NCBI RefSeq assembly: GCF_011440395.1
Contig: NZ_JAAOIX010000001.1
Span: 372,001 to 436,000 of the forward strand
Reading direction: 5' to 3'
Source of the DNA: Pseudomaricurvus alcaniphilus
Lineage (GTDB): Bacteria; Pseudomonadota; Gammaproteobacteria; Pseudomonadales; Cellvibrionaceae
DNA: 64,000 nt
Position 1 is the first letter of the stretch; each line of letters opens with the position of its first letter. The translations under genes and the position numbers were made by a program. Shown in pieces: positions 21,071 through 29,034 of the stretch. The notes beneath the pieces were generated by a model. The model saw only the letters and a program-made list of their open reading frames with translations. It was not told the origin of the DNA and searched no databases.

Positions 21071-24000
21071 TTAACTGGCGGCCAGCTCCGCCGCCTCGTC
21101 CACATCCACTGTCACCAGCCGGGACACGCCCGGTTCGTGCATGGTGACGCCTAGCAACTGGTGCGCCATCTCCATCGCAATCTTGTTGTGCGTGATGTAG
21201 ATGAACTGCACATGCTCAGACATTTGTTCGACCATACGCGCATAGCGCCCGACGTTGGCGTCGTCCAGCGGTGCATCCACCTCGTCCAGCATACAGAACG
21301 GCGCCGGATTGAGACGGAAGATCGAAAATACCAGGGCGATGGCCGTGAGGGCCTTTTCGCCACCGGACAGCAGGTGGATGGTGCTGTTCCGCTTGCCCGG
21401 AGGGCGCGCCATAATCGCAATACCGGTATCCAACAGATCGTCGCCGGTCAACTCCAGGTAGGCGTGGCCGCCGCCGAACACTCTCGGGAACAGTTCCTGC
21501 AGGCCACTGTTGACCTGGTCGAACGTTTCCTTGAAACGGGTGCGGGTTTCGCGATCAATTTTCTTGATAGCGTTTTCCAGGGTATCGAGGGCGTCCACCA
21601 GGTCATCGTTCTGGCTGTCAAGGTAGTTCTTGCGCTCGGACTCGGTCTTGTACTCATCAATGGCCGCCAGGTTTATTGGCCCCAGCCTGGCAACCCGGTT
21701 GGCAATCGATTCCAGCTGGGCCTCCATCGGGCTCTCTTCGGCATCCTCCGGCAGTTCCTGCAACAGCTGTTCGAGTTCGAAGTTATCCTCCTGCAGATGT
21801 TCCTGCAGGTTATTTCGCTGCACTTCGAGAGTCTGCGCTTCCAGTCGCGCCTGTTCGAGCCGCGCCCGCGCCGCTTGCAACTCCTGCTCAATGCGCCCCC
21901 GGGCCTGCTCGGCGGCGCGCAGGTCGTGCTCCACTTGCTCTACCGCCTGCCGCGCCGACGTCAATTCCTGCTCCACCGCCAGGCGTTTCTCCAGCAGTGC
22001 CTCCAGCTCCATCTGGTGATCGTCTGACGGATCTCGGGTTTGCTCCAGGCTCTCGCGTAATTGTTGCCGCCGTTGCTGCAAGCGCTGGGTCTGTTCACGC
22101 AAACGGCCGAGCCCGGCGCGCAGCGATTCCACCTGGGTTTTCAAACCCTGGTGGCGCATCGCCAGTTGGTGGCCACGATCCTTGTCGTGGCGCGCGCGCT
22201 GCCTGGCGGCGTCCAGGTTTGCGCGAATCTCGTCGCGCTGCGCCAGCAGGGTTTCCCGCTGCTCGGTATCGCGGCCCATGGCTTCGATGGCGTCCTGCAG
22301 AATCATGCGGGCCTCAGCCAGCCCCTCTGCTTCCAGCTCCATTTGTTCGCGGGCCTCGCCGATCTCTTCGCTGAGGCGGGCACGGCGCAGGGAAAACTGC
22401 TCCATACGCGCCTGGCGAGCACTTAAACTGGAGCGCAATTCACCGTGTTTGCGGTTCTTTTCGTCCAGCTCCCGGCGCAGGACTTCCCGCTCCTGCTCCA
22501 GGGTCTTGGCCCTGGCCCGCCCCTCCTGCAAACTCTGGTTAATGTCTTCGACCCGGGCTTCCAGCTCGCCCAGTTCCACTGCCAGCTCGGCCAGCTCCTG
22601 CTTGCGTGCGATGATGCCGGAACTGGCGTCCACGTCCCGGGCTACCCGGATCCAGCTGGCTCCCAGCCAGATTCCGTCCCGGGTTACCACCGATTCCCCC
22701 GCTTCCAGCTTCGGTCGCAGAGCCAGCGCGGCGGCCAGGTCGTCGGCGGCGTAGATACCGTCCAGCAGAGCTGCCAAGTTGAAACCGGCACTGACCTTGT
22801 CCAGCAAACGTGGTGCCGCGGTCCGCTCGCCGGCGGCGACCGCCGCCTCGGTGTCCAGCAGCACCAACTCGCCCTGGCTGAGCTCTGCCAGCAGCCCCGC
22901 GACGTCGTCGAACCCCGTCACACACACCGCTTGCAAGCTGTCGCCCAGAGCTGTTTCCAGCGCCTTGTCCCAGCCCTCCTGAACTTCTACCTGTTCCGCC
23001 AAACGCGGGCTATCCGCCAGCCCCTGGCGCTCCAGCCAGGTGGAGACAGCGGCACTTTTTTCGCCGAGGGCGGCTTGCTGCAGCGCCTCCAGGGACGCGT
23101 GCCGGCCGCGCACCGTCTGCAAGCGGCTGCGCTCGCTGTCCAGCTGGTCACTCAACTGGTTGTTGCGGTCCCGGTTGTCGTCGATATCCCCGGCCAGGGT
23201 CTCGACCCTGGCGCGTTTCTCTTCAGTATCCAGCTCCAGTTCCGCCAGCTGCTCGGTCAGCTGGGCAATTTCGTCTTCCGAGTCTTCCGGGGCCAGGTTG
23301 CCCTGTTCATCGCTGAGCTTGCGGATGCGCTCCAGCAGCCGTGTCTGCACCTGTTCCAGGTGCTGGATACGAGACTGCTGCACCTCGGCACGCTGGCGGG
23401 GCTCGGAGGCAGCCTGGTTAAACTTGTCCCACTCCTGCTGCCAGGCCTGCATGCTATCTTCGGCGGTCTGCAGCTCACTGCCGGAATCCTCCTCGGCCGC
23501 CTGCATCATCTCCAGCTCGGGCTCAAGCTCCAGCAGTTCGGCCTCCCAGGCTTCCACTTTCTGGCTGTCCAGCTGCAGGTGCTCTTCCGCCTCACTGGCA
23601 TCGCGCTCGGTTTGCTGCAGGTCGGCGGCCAACTGGCGACCGCGCTCCTGGGCGTGCTGGATCGTCTGTTCGATACGGGCGATGTCCGCGCCGACCGAAT
23701 AAAAGCGCCCCTGCACCTCGTTAAATCGGTCGCCCAACTCGGTGTACTGGGTGCGGTGCTTTTCTATGGCGGTGTCTTTTTGCACCTGCTGGGTCACCAG
23801 GGATTCGACCCCCAGCTCCAGCGCCGTTATGGCCTGCTGCTGCAATTGCGCCTTGGCCGCAAGGCGCTTGTATTTCAATGCTTGCAGCTGGGCTTTCAGC
23901 AGCCGCTCTTCCTTCTTGTACTCGGTATACTTCTCTGCCGCCTGGGCCTGGCGCTGCAAACGCGACAGCTGTCGCTCCAGTTCGTCGCGGATGTCGGTCA

Positions 24001-24580
24001 GGCGCTCGAGGTTTTCAAAGGTACGGCGCATGCGGTTTTCGGTGTCGCGGCGGCGCTCCTTGTACTTGGAAATCCCCGCTGCCTCTTCAATGTACACCCG
24101 CAGGTCTTCGGGCTTGGCTTCGATCAGCCGGGAGATCATACCCTGTTCGATAATGGCGTAGCTGCGCGGGCCGAGACCGGTACCCAGGAAGATATCGGTG
24201 ATATCCCGGCGCCGGCATTTGGTGCCATTGAGGTAGTAGGTGTTCTGGGCGTCGCGGGTAACTTTGCGGCGTATGGAAATTTCAGCGAAACCGGCGTACT
24301 CCCCCACCAGCTTGCCGTCGCTGTTGTCAAACACCAACTCGATGGAAGCCTGCCCCACCGGCTTGCGCCCGCCGGAGCCGTTGAAGATGACATCGGTCAT
24401 GGATTCACCGCGCAGGTTCTTGGCGGAAGACTCCCCCATAACCCAGCGCACCGCATCAATTATGTTGGATTTTCCACAGCCATTGGGGCCAACCACCGCC
24501 CCCAGGTTACTGGGAAAATTGACGGTAGTCGGGTCGACAAACGACTTGAAACCCGCCAACTTGATGCACTTTAACCGCAT
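21071..24580 (-). CDS. smc: Chromosome segregation ATPase SMC
   Basis: 1169 residues, standard for bacterial SMC. The N-terminal ATPase lobe has MRLKCIKLAGFKSFVDP and Walker A VGPNGCGKSNIIDAVRW. Two very long Glu/Gln/Arg-rich coiled coils flank a hinge domain around residues 515-640. The C-terminal lobe has the ABC signature LSGGEKALTA, Walker B PFCMLDEVDAPLDD and the H-loop ITHNK. It condenses and orders the chromosome. Gammaproteobacteria with SMC rather than MukB include Pseudomonas and Cellvibrionales, which helps place the organism. Partners ScpA and ScpB are not in this window. The gene reads towards zipA and ligA. Confidence 0.97.
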   Translation of the reverse strand: MRLKCIKLAGFKSFVDPTTVNFPSNLGAVVGPNGCGKSNIIDAVRWVMGESSAKNLRGESMTDVIFNGSGGRKPVGQASIELVFDNSDGKLVGEYAGFAEISIRRKVTRDAQNTYYLNGTKCRRRDITDIFLGTGLGPRSYAIIEQGMISRLIEAKPEDLRVYIEEAAGISKYKERRRDTENRMRRTFENLERLTDIRDELERQLSRLQRQAQAAEKYTEYKKEERLLKAQLQALKYKRLAAKAQLQQQAITALELGVESLVTQQVQKDTAIEKHRTQYTELGDRFNEVQGRFYSVGADIARIEQTIQHAQERGRQLAADLQQTERDASEAEEHLQLDSQKVEAWEAELLELEPELEMMQAAEEDSGSELQTAEDSMQAWQQEWDKFNQAASEPRQRAEVQQSRIQHLEQVQTRLLERIRKLSDEQGNLAPEDSEDEIAQLTEQLAELELDTEEKRARVETLAGDIDDNRDRNNQLSDQLDSERSRLQTVRGRHASLEALQQAALGEKSAAVSTWLERQGLADSPRLAEQVEVQEGWDKALETALGDSLQAVCVTGFDDVAGLLAELSQGELVLLDTEAAVAAGERTAAPRLLDKVSAGFNLAALLDGIYAADDLAAALALRPKLEAGESVVTRDGIWLGASWIRVARDVDASSGIIARKQELAELAVELGELEARVEDINQSLQEGRARAKTLEQEREVLRRELDEKNRKHGELRSSLSARQARMEQFSLRRARLSEEIGEAREQMELEAEGLAEARMILQDAIEAMGRDTEQRETLLAQRDEIRANLDAARQRARHDKDRGHQLAMRHQGLKTQVESLRAGLGRLREQTQRLQQRRQQLRESLEQTRDPSDDHQMELEALLEKRLAVEQELTSARQAVEQVEHDLRAAEQARGRIEQELQAARARLEQARLEAQTLEVQRNNLQEHLQEDNFELEQLLQELPEDAEESPMEAQLESIANRVARLGPINLAAIDEYKTESERKNYLDSQNDDLVDALDTLENAIKKIDRETRTRFKETFDQVNSGLQELFPRVFGGGHAYLELTGDDLLDTGIAIMARPPGKRNSTIHLLSGGEKALTAIALVFSIFRLNPAPFCMLDEVDAPLDDANVGRYARMVEQMSEHVQFIYITHNKIAMEMAHQLLGVTMHEPGVSRLVTVDVDEAAELAAS

Positions 24581-24906
24581 AGAACTGCTTCACTTACTGT
24601 TCGAATTGTCTGCCCCGCCACCCGGTTCAGCCTGAACTGCTGTCCGACCCTGTCTGGCGTATGGAAATTGACCTGCAGCAACAGGACTGGACCTGATGTT
24701 GGATAAAAGGGTGGATTTTACACGCTCGGGTTGGCCTTTACATCTACCGGTTCACTATATTTGCGCCCCGGCCTGGCAGCTGCCCCGATACGGCGCCAAA
24801 TACTGGCCGGCAGCCGCAGTGAGCGTTGACCAGTGCGCCGCTCCGTATAACTCACCGACTTATACAGGGCACTGCACCAACTTCTCCGGCGCCAGGAAGA
24901 TTGGCG
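24581..24906. other. Intergenic region upstream of smc
   Basis: The 491 bases between smc and ccmI hold this stretch and then a 169-bp repeat element. No convincing gene is seen; the plus-strand open frame here runs into the repeat and its C-terminal residues are simply repeat-encoded. The smc promoter must lie here, but I could not pick a clear hexamer pair. Confidence 0.5.
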
Positions 24907-25075
24907 CTAGGAGCCTGTCGGACTTAGGGTTGCCCTGCTGCGAAAAAGCCGAGTTTGGCCATTTTTTAACCATTTTCTCGTTAAATAGAACCACTATTCG
25001 CCTCAAAAATGGTTAAAAACTGACTCAAATCGGACTTTATCTCGCTACGGGCACCTAAGTCCGACAGGCTCCTAG
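24907..25075. mobile_element. 169-bp CTAG-bounded palindromic MITE-like element, copy 2
   Basis: Same length and orientation as copy 1, with two base differences (near 25039 and 25068). CTAG ends lie at 24907-24910 and 25072-25075. The right CTAG carries the TAG stop of ccmI, which ends CCC TAG on the minus strand. The element therefore separates ccmI from smc without altering either protein. Terminal and internal inverted repeats are as in copy 1. Confidence 0.88.
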
Positions 25076-26448
25076 GGAAGCTGGCTGGCAATGACAAGTG
25101 CGAACGGATCCGCTGACTCGCCCAGCATCACGGGGCCCGCCGTAGCCTGCCAGTCCCCCGACGCGGCAATCGGATCGCCGGAGCTGGATATTCTCGCCAC
25201 CACTTCCAGCTGCGGAAAGCTGCGAATCGTCATGCCTGGCGCCATCGCCATGGATTCATTCAGGGTAACCAGGGCGGGCAGTTCCGCCACCCGCATGCGG
25301 GCGATCGCCAACGGCATTTTGGGCCCCTGCCAGGCACGGGCGTAAACAAACACCGTGTCCCCCGGATCAGCTGACACGGTATCTGCCAGGCTGACCTGCA
25401 CCTGCAGCGCGGCGGGTTCCGTGGCGTCAGCGGAAGCCGTCGCTGATTTGGCTGAAGGCTCTCTAGAGCTGGCTGAAGGCTCTCTTAAACTGGCTGAAGG
25501 CTCTCTTAAACTCGCTGAAGGCTCTCTTAAACTCGCTGAAGGCTCTCTTAAACTCGCTGAAGGCTCTCCACCCGCCTCAGCCAACAGCTGGCTGGCCCGC
25601 TCGATACCCGCCTGCAGCGAGCGGCCACCGGCGCTGTTCGGGCCCATCAGTTGCACCGCCCGGGTCCAATGTTGAATTGCCGCCTGGTATTGCCCCTGTT
25701 CAAAAGCACTGATACCGGCCAGGCCAAGGGCGGTATTTTCGTTCGGGTCCAGCTCCAGGGCGCGCTGCACCAGGGCCTCCACCTCCGGCGTAGCGCGGTT
25801 ACCCGCAGCCAGGAATATCGCCTGCGCCAGCTCAGCAATGATATTTGCCGGCGGCTCGCCGTGCTGCAGGATATGCGAGTACTGCTGCACCGCCGCCACG
25901 AACGCGCCCTGCTGCATATAGGCCCGCGCCAGTAAATAGCGATTGCCCATATTGTCGGGCTGTTTCTCCAGCCGCGCTGTGAGCCCGTCGACCAGGTTTA
26001 GCAGTGCACGCGGATCCCGCTCCCGCTCGCCCTGGGCCTCGAGTACCTGTTGCTGGAAATACTGGTCGCGCAATTGCAGGATTTGTACATCCTCGATGGC
26101 ACCTCGCTGCCAGTAGAACGACAGCGCCGCCAACGGCAGCAGCAGTGCCACTGCCCACAGCCCCCAGACTGCCGGGCTGCGCGTCTGCCGGGCTGGAGAT
26201 GCGGCGGCACTGTCCGCCAACAGGGACAGCTCCAGCTCCCGCTGCAATTGTTCAAACTGGGCTGGCTCCAGTTCGCCGGCACGCAATTGCGCCTCTAAAT
26301 TGTGGCGCTGCTCATTGAACAGATCCAGCACCATTGACTCGCGCTCAATTTCATTTTCCCGCGGTTGCTGTTTGCGCCTCAGGGGCCAAATCACAAACCC
26401 GGCCGCCAACAGCGCCATAAGCGCCAACACACTCCAAAATATAACCAT
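25072..26448 (-). CDS. ccmI: Cytochrome c biogenesis protein CcmI (TPR apocytochrome chaperone)
   Basis: 458 residues from the ATG at 26448; an in-frame GTG 15 bases earlier (26463) is possible but lacks a ribosome-binding site. CcmI holds apocytochrome c and presents it to CcmF/CcmH for haem ligation. Features: membrane segment 1 (VIFWSVLALMALLAAGFVIW), a heptad-like cytoplasmic helix (ESMVLDLFNEQRHNLEAQLR), membrane segment 2 (VWGLWAVALLLPLAALSFYW), periplasmic TPRs (NRYLLARAYMQQGAFVAAV; ALGLAGISAFEQGQYQAAI) and a C-terminal beta domain. Between the TPRs and that domain sits a run of EPSASLR repeats coded by a 21-bp tandem array. The stop codon lies in the CTAG of a repeat element. ccmA-G are not adjacent. 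Confidence 0.9.
   Translation of the reverse strand: MVIFWSVLALMALLAAGFVIWPLRRKQQPRENEIERESMVLDLFNEQRHNLEAQLRAGELEPAQFEQLQRELELSLLADSAAASPARQTRSPAVWGLWAVALLLPLAALSFYWQRGAIEDVQILQLRDQYFQQQVLEAQGERERDPRALLNLVDGLTARLEKQPDNMGNRYLLARAYMQQGAFVAAVQQYSHILQHGEPPANIIAELAQAIFLAAGNRATPEVEALVQRALELDPNENTALGLAGISAFEQGQYQAAIQHWTRAVQLMGPNSAGGRSLQAGIERASQLLAEAGGEPSASLREPSASLREPSASLREPSASLREPSASSREPSAKSATASADATEPAALQVQVSLADTVSADPGDTVFVYARAWQGPKMPLAIARMRVAELPALVTLNESMAMAPGMTIRSFPQLEVVARISSSGDPIAASGDWQATAGPVMLGESADPFALVIASQLP
25451..25568. repeat. 21-bp tandem array within ccmI (five full units plus a partial)
   Basis: Plus-strand units begin GCTGAAGGCTCTCTTAAACTC or a close variant at 25451, 25472, 25493, 25514 and 25535, with a partial sixth at 25556. 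Read on the minus strand they give Glu-Pro-Ser-Ala-Ser-Leu-Arg repeated. Units 3, 4 and 5 are identical, a sign of recent expansion. The unit is a multiple of three, so copy number can vary without a frameshift. Confidence 0.9.
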
Positions 26449-26483
26449 TAATTCGCTATCCACGCAGGCAAGTTTTGCCGATA

Positions 26484-26993
26484 CTATTGGGTTTTCTCAC
26501 GCTCAGACGCTTCTTTCAACAGCGTTGCAAGGCGCTGCTGAGCCTGCTCATCGAGCTCCGCTTGTTCAGTTACTGCCCTTCCCCGGCGCCGTACCGTGTA
26601 GCCTACAACCGCCAGCCCAAGTAGCAGCAGCAGTGTTGGCAGCCCCCACAGCACCAGGGTATTGCTGGCCACCTTGGGCCGGTAGAGCACATAGTCACCG
26701 TAACGGCTGACCATAAAGTCAACGATCTCCTTGTCGCTTCTGCCCTCATCCAGCAAGCGCCGCAACTCACGCCGCAAATCGGCGGCGATCGGCGAATCGG
26801 AGCCGGCCAGATTCTGGTTCTGGCACTTGGGACAGCGCAATTCCTCGATAAATGCCAGGTACCTCTGGCGCGCCACCTCATCGTCAAACTCATAGACGTC
26901 TATCGCCGCCATCGCCGGCGCCGCCAGCAGGCAACACAGCACGGCAATGCCGCCGAACAATCCGCCAAACCGCTGATAAAAACCTGCACCCAT
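26484..26993 (-). CDS. ccmH: Cytochrome c maturation protein CcmH
   Basis: 169 residues, the short CcmH/CycL form. A signal peptide (FGGIAVLCCLLAAPAMA) precedes a periplasmic helical domain with the redox motif ELRCPKCQNQNLAGSDS, whose two cysteines reduce apocytochrome c for haem attachment. A membrane segment follows (NTLVLWGLPTLLLLLGLAVV), then a charged cytoplasmic tail. The ATG at 26993 has GGGAG about 8 bases upstream. The gene lies 35 bases upstream of ccmI on the same strand, and they are surely cotranscribed. Upstream is a divergent tRNA pair instead of ccmFG, so this two-gene unit is detached from the rest of the pathway. Confidence 0.94.
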   Translation of the reverse strand: MGAGFYQRFGGLFGGIAVLCCLLAAPAMAAIDVYEFDDEVARQRYLAFIEELRCPKCQNQNLAGSDSPIAADLRRELRRLLDEGRSDKEIVDFMVSRYGDYVLYRPKVASNTLVLWGLPTLLLLLGLAVVGYTVRRRGRAVTEQAELDEQAQQRLATLLKEASEREKTQ

Positions 26994-27107
26994 GCTGCAT
27001 CTCCCGTTTGAAGGCGGAGGATTATAGCAACCGCATCAACCACACTCTAGCGCGGCACCTGAAACTTCACCTGGATCCTGGCATTATGATTTTTATCGAA
27101 ATAATGA

Positions 27108-27135
27108 TTGACGGGCAAAAAAATATCATTATTAT
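27108..27135 (+). promoter_or_regulatory. Promoter of the tRNA-Val/tRNA-Asp unit
   Basis: TTGACG at 27108-27113 and TATTAT at 27130-27135, spaced 16 bases, lie just upstream of tRNA-Val. A GC-rich stretch (GCGGCC) follows the -10 hexamer, the discriminator type linked to stringent control of stable-RNA promoters. Confidence 0.65.
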
Positions 27136-27154
27136 ACGCGGCCACTGACAGCGA

Positions 27155-27230
27155 GGGTGGATAGCTCAGCTGGGAGAGCATCGCCCTTACAAGGCGAGGG
27201 TCGGGGGTTCGATCCCCTCTCCACCCACCA
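27155..27230 (+). tRNA. tRNA-Val(TAC)
   Basis: 76 nt. Acceptor arms GGGTGGA and TCCACCC pair, the D arm has AGCTCAGCTGGGAGAGC, the anticodon loop is CTTACAA with anticodon TAC, and the T arm contains GGTTCGATC. CCA is encoded at 27228-27230. It is first of a two-tRNA unit with tRNA-Asp 48 bases on. Confidence 0.97.
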
Positions 27231-27278
27231 ATCCTCTATAGCGTGACTGCGAGGGCTTGGCTACTGTCAGAACAATGC

Positions 27279-27355
27279 GGACCGGTAGTTCAGTTGGTTA
27301 GAATGCCGGCCTGTCACGCCGGAGGTCGCGGGTTCAAGTCCCGTCCGGTCCGCCA
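27279..27355 (+). tRNA. tRNA-Asp(GTC)
   Basis: 77 nt. Acceptor arms GGACCGG and CCGGTCC pair, the D arm has TAGTTCAGTTGGTTAGA, the anticodon loop is CTGTCAC with anticodon GTC, and the T arm contains GGTTCAAGTC. The discriminator is G and CCA is encoded at 27353-27355. Its last 15 bases, with the flanking terminator, are repeated 193 bases downstream. Confidence 0.97.
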
Positions 27356-27405
27356 CTATTCGAAGAAGCTGCCCTATGGCGGCTTTTTTTGTGCCTGTAG
27401 AAACT
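27341..27405 (+). repeat. 65-bp direct repeat, copy A (tRNA-Asp 3' end plus terminator)
   Basis: A perfect 65-base match to 27534-27598, at an offset of 193 bases. It starts in the T arm of tRNA-Asp, includes the encoded CCA and the rho-independent terminator, and ends with GTAGAAACT. The 128 bases between the copies are not tRNA sequence. Confidence 0.92.
27367..27390 (+). terminator. Rho-independent terminator after tRNA-Asp
   Basis: Stem AGCTGCC (27367-27373) with GGCGGCT (27378-27384) around a CTAT loop, followed by a run of seven T. It is the natural end of the tRNA-Val/tRNA-Asp transcript. Confidence 0.88.
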
Positions 27406-27533
27406 GCCCATTCAGGACGGGACGCGAAGCCGCAAGCGGGTTCACTAACTTTGTCCCGGACAAAGTTAGGACTCGAGGCGCAGCCGAGAGCCCCGCAGGG
27501 GTGAAAATAGCCCTAAGGCTATTTGAATCTACA
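27406..27533. other. 128-bp segment between the two tRNA-Asp-derived repeats
   Basis: Non-coding. It contains a strong hairpin with 12-bp arms around a single base (CTAACTTTGTCC, then GGACAAAGTTAG, about 27444-27468), a second small hairpin (AATAGCC, CTAA, GGCTATT) near 27506-27523, and two short GC-rich stems. There are no integrase-like features. It may be the remnant of something inserted at, or copied next to, the tRNA 3' end. Confidence 0.6.
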
Positions 27534-27598
27534 CCGTCCGGTCCGCCACTATTCGAAGAAGCTGCCCTATGGCGGCTTTTTTTGTGCCTGTAGAAACT
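27534..27598 (+). repeat. 65-bp direct repeat, copy B (tRNA-Asp 3' fragment plus terminator)
   Basis: Identical to 27341-27405. The tRNA part is only the last 15 bases including CCA, so it is not a functional tRNA. It lies directly before the end of the convergent AraC-type gene. Confidence 0.92.
27560..27583 (+). terminator. Duplicate of the tRNA-Asp terminator
   Basis: The same stem-loop and T7 run as at 27367-27390, carried in the second copy of the direct repeat. It gives a second termination point on the plus strand, 193 bases further on. Confidence 0.8.
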
Positions 27599-27613
27599 AC
27601 GGGCTCTACCCCA

Positions 27614-28642
27614 TTAACCGGTTATGCGCTGCTGATACTTGCCCGGGGTGGTGCCGGTCCACTGCTTGAAGGCGCGGGAAAATGAGCGCGATTCGGAAAA
27701 GCCGAGCTGGCCGGCCACGTCGGCAACACTCAAGTGCTGGAAGTACAACTTCTCCACCGCCAGGTTCAAACGCAACTCATCCAGTACTTTCTGGTAGGTG
27801 GTTCCCTCGTCCTGTAAGTACCTGCGCAGGCTGCGGCTGGTGGTCGCCAACTCGGTCGCAACACTGTCGATATCCTGCACCACCTTGCGCGACTCCAACA
27901 CCGACTTGAGCTGGGTCTTCACCTTCGCCTCCCAGGTGTGCAACTCATCCGGCCAAATTGGCTGCCCTTGTTCAAGCTGCTGCAAGTGATTTAACAGTTC
28001 CGGCAAGGTGCGGACAATGGGCAGGTTGAGGTATTTGGCGTGAAACCTGAAGGAGTTTGTCGCCTGGCCAGCGCGCCAATCCCGGCGCAGGTAATACAAC
28101 AGGCGATCGGGGTTACCGCTCTCCTCGGCAGCGCGAAACATCACATCCTGGGGCGGAATCATAGTCCCCACCATCCAACTGCACATTCGCTGGAAATACA
28201 ACAACCAGTATTCGGCGAGAAACTGATCCGGATCGAATTCAGTTTCAACAACCTCTATGCTGAACAGGGCGCTGTCACCGTCCGACTCGAACGCGATGGT
28301 CAAATCCTCGCTGACCAGCTGGTAAAACTCCCGGCAATGCTCGATAAAGGCCCGCAGGGTTTCGCAATAAAGCCCGGTCTTGATGACCATAGCGAGAGTG
28401 CCCGGCTTGCTGCGCCCACGGGAGAGGCCGAAGAACTCATCGGCACTGACCTTCCGGACTACGCGCAGCAGCTGCAGGAATTGCCGCCCTCGCACCGGTA
28501 TGGAAGTATCCTCGAGCAGCGCCTCATCAATCCCCGCGCGGGCCAGGATTGGCGCCAGCGGCACAGCCTTGCAGCGCAAGCCATGCAACAAGCGGGCGGA
28601 TGCAACGGCGTAATCCGGTTTTAGTGGGGAGCTATTCATCAT
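27614..28642 (-). CDS. AraC-family transcriptional regulator
   Basis: 342 residues with the layout of the OruR/ArgR-like group: an N-terminal effector domain (the arabinose-binding-like domain common in this group) over residues 1-210 and a C-terminal AraC/XylS DNA-binding domain from about 235. The helix-turn-helix region shows DIDSVATELATTSRSLRRYL and SVADVAGQLGFSESRSFSRAFKQWTGTTPGKYQ, the second matching the AraC signature. The gene lies alone, convergent with the tRNA unit. The 392 bases upstream separate it from the acuI-like gene on the same strand, which could be a target, but nothing in the sequence proves it. The effector is unknown. Confidence 0.87.
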   Translation of the reverse strand: MMNSSPLKPDYAVASARLLHGLRCKAVPLAPILARAGIDEALLEDTSIPVRGRQFLQLLRVVRKVSADEFFGLSRGRSKPGTLAMVIKTGLYCETLRAFIEHCREFYQLVSEDLTIAFESDGDSALFSIEVVETEFDPDQFLAEYWLLYFQRMCSWMVGTMIPPQDVMFRAAEESGNPDRLLYYLRRDWRAGQATNSFRFHAKYLNLPIVRTLPELLNHLQQLEQGQPIWPDELHTWEAKVKTQLKSVLESRKVVQDIDSVATELATTSRSLRRYLQDEGTTYQKVLDELRLNLAVEKLYFQHLSVADVAGQLGFSESRSFSRAFKQWTGTTPGKYQQRITG

Positions 28643-28987
28643 GAGTTAGCGCGAAGCTGGTGACACCCGCTGTCCGCTTCGGTCCTTTTTCAAACTTGTT
28701 AACGGGGCATAGTACCACCCCGGTGAAAAACCGTAAAAAAAACCCGACAACCACAACAGGTCTGGACCAATAAAAAGCGAATTCGCCGCATAAGGGTTGC
28801 GGACTTCCACTGGAGAATCACCTGCCCTGCCGCAGACGAGCAGCCAGGCTTGCCTGGTATAATTTATAGGGGCGATAGCTGCAAAACAGAGATAAAGAAA
28901 TGCCGGCCTAACGGTCGCAAGCTACTTGATATAGCGGGGCCGGACCTCCTGCGCTAAAACCCAGGCGAGCCGAAAACCCGCGTCGCT
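28643..28987. other. Intergenic region upstream of the AraC-type gene
   Basis: No gene is seen. On the plus strand an exact TATAAT at 28858-28863 stands out, but no matching -35 hexamer lies at the right distance and no coding region follows on that strand. A short unannotated RNA is possible but not supported. The right end holds the acuI terminator. Confidence 0.4.
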
Positions 28988-29023
28988 AAAAACGCCGGCT
29001 TGCAGGTAGACTATACTACCGGC
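28988..29023 (-). terminator. Probable terminator of the acuI-like gene
   Basis: On the minus strand, GCCGG (29023-29019) pairs with CCGGC (28998-28994), with an inner TAG/CTA pair and a bulge, and TTTTT follows at 28992-28988. It lies 12 bases past the stop codon. Confidence 0.5.
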
Positions 29024-29034
29024 TTCTGCTGCGC

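Noticed and set aside
22445-24574. A 709-residue open frame on the plus strand opposite smc
   Set aside because: It is antisense to an unmistakable smc, has low-complexity composition driven by GC-rich codon shadowing, and has no recognisable domain or ribosome-binding site.
27243-27593. A 116-residue frame over the tRNA-Asp region
   Set aside because: It runs through the tRNA gene, its terminator and the duplicated tRNA end.
28858-28863. Exact TATAAT suggesting a plus-strand small RNA promoter
   Set aside because: No -35 hexamer at suitable spacing and no clear downstream structure or terminator on that strand, so it is recorded only as part of the intergenic note.
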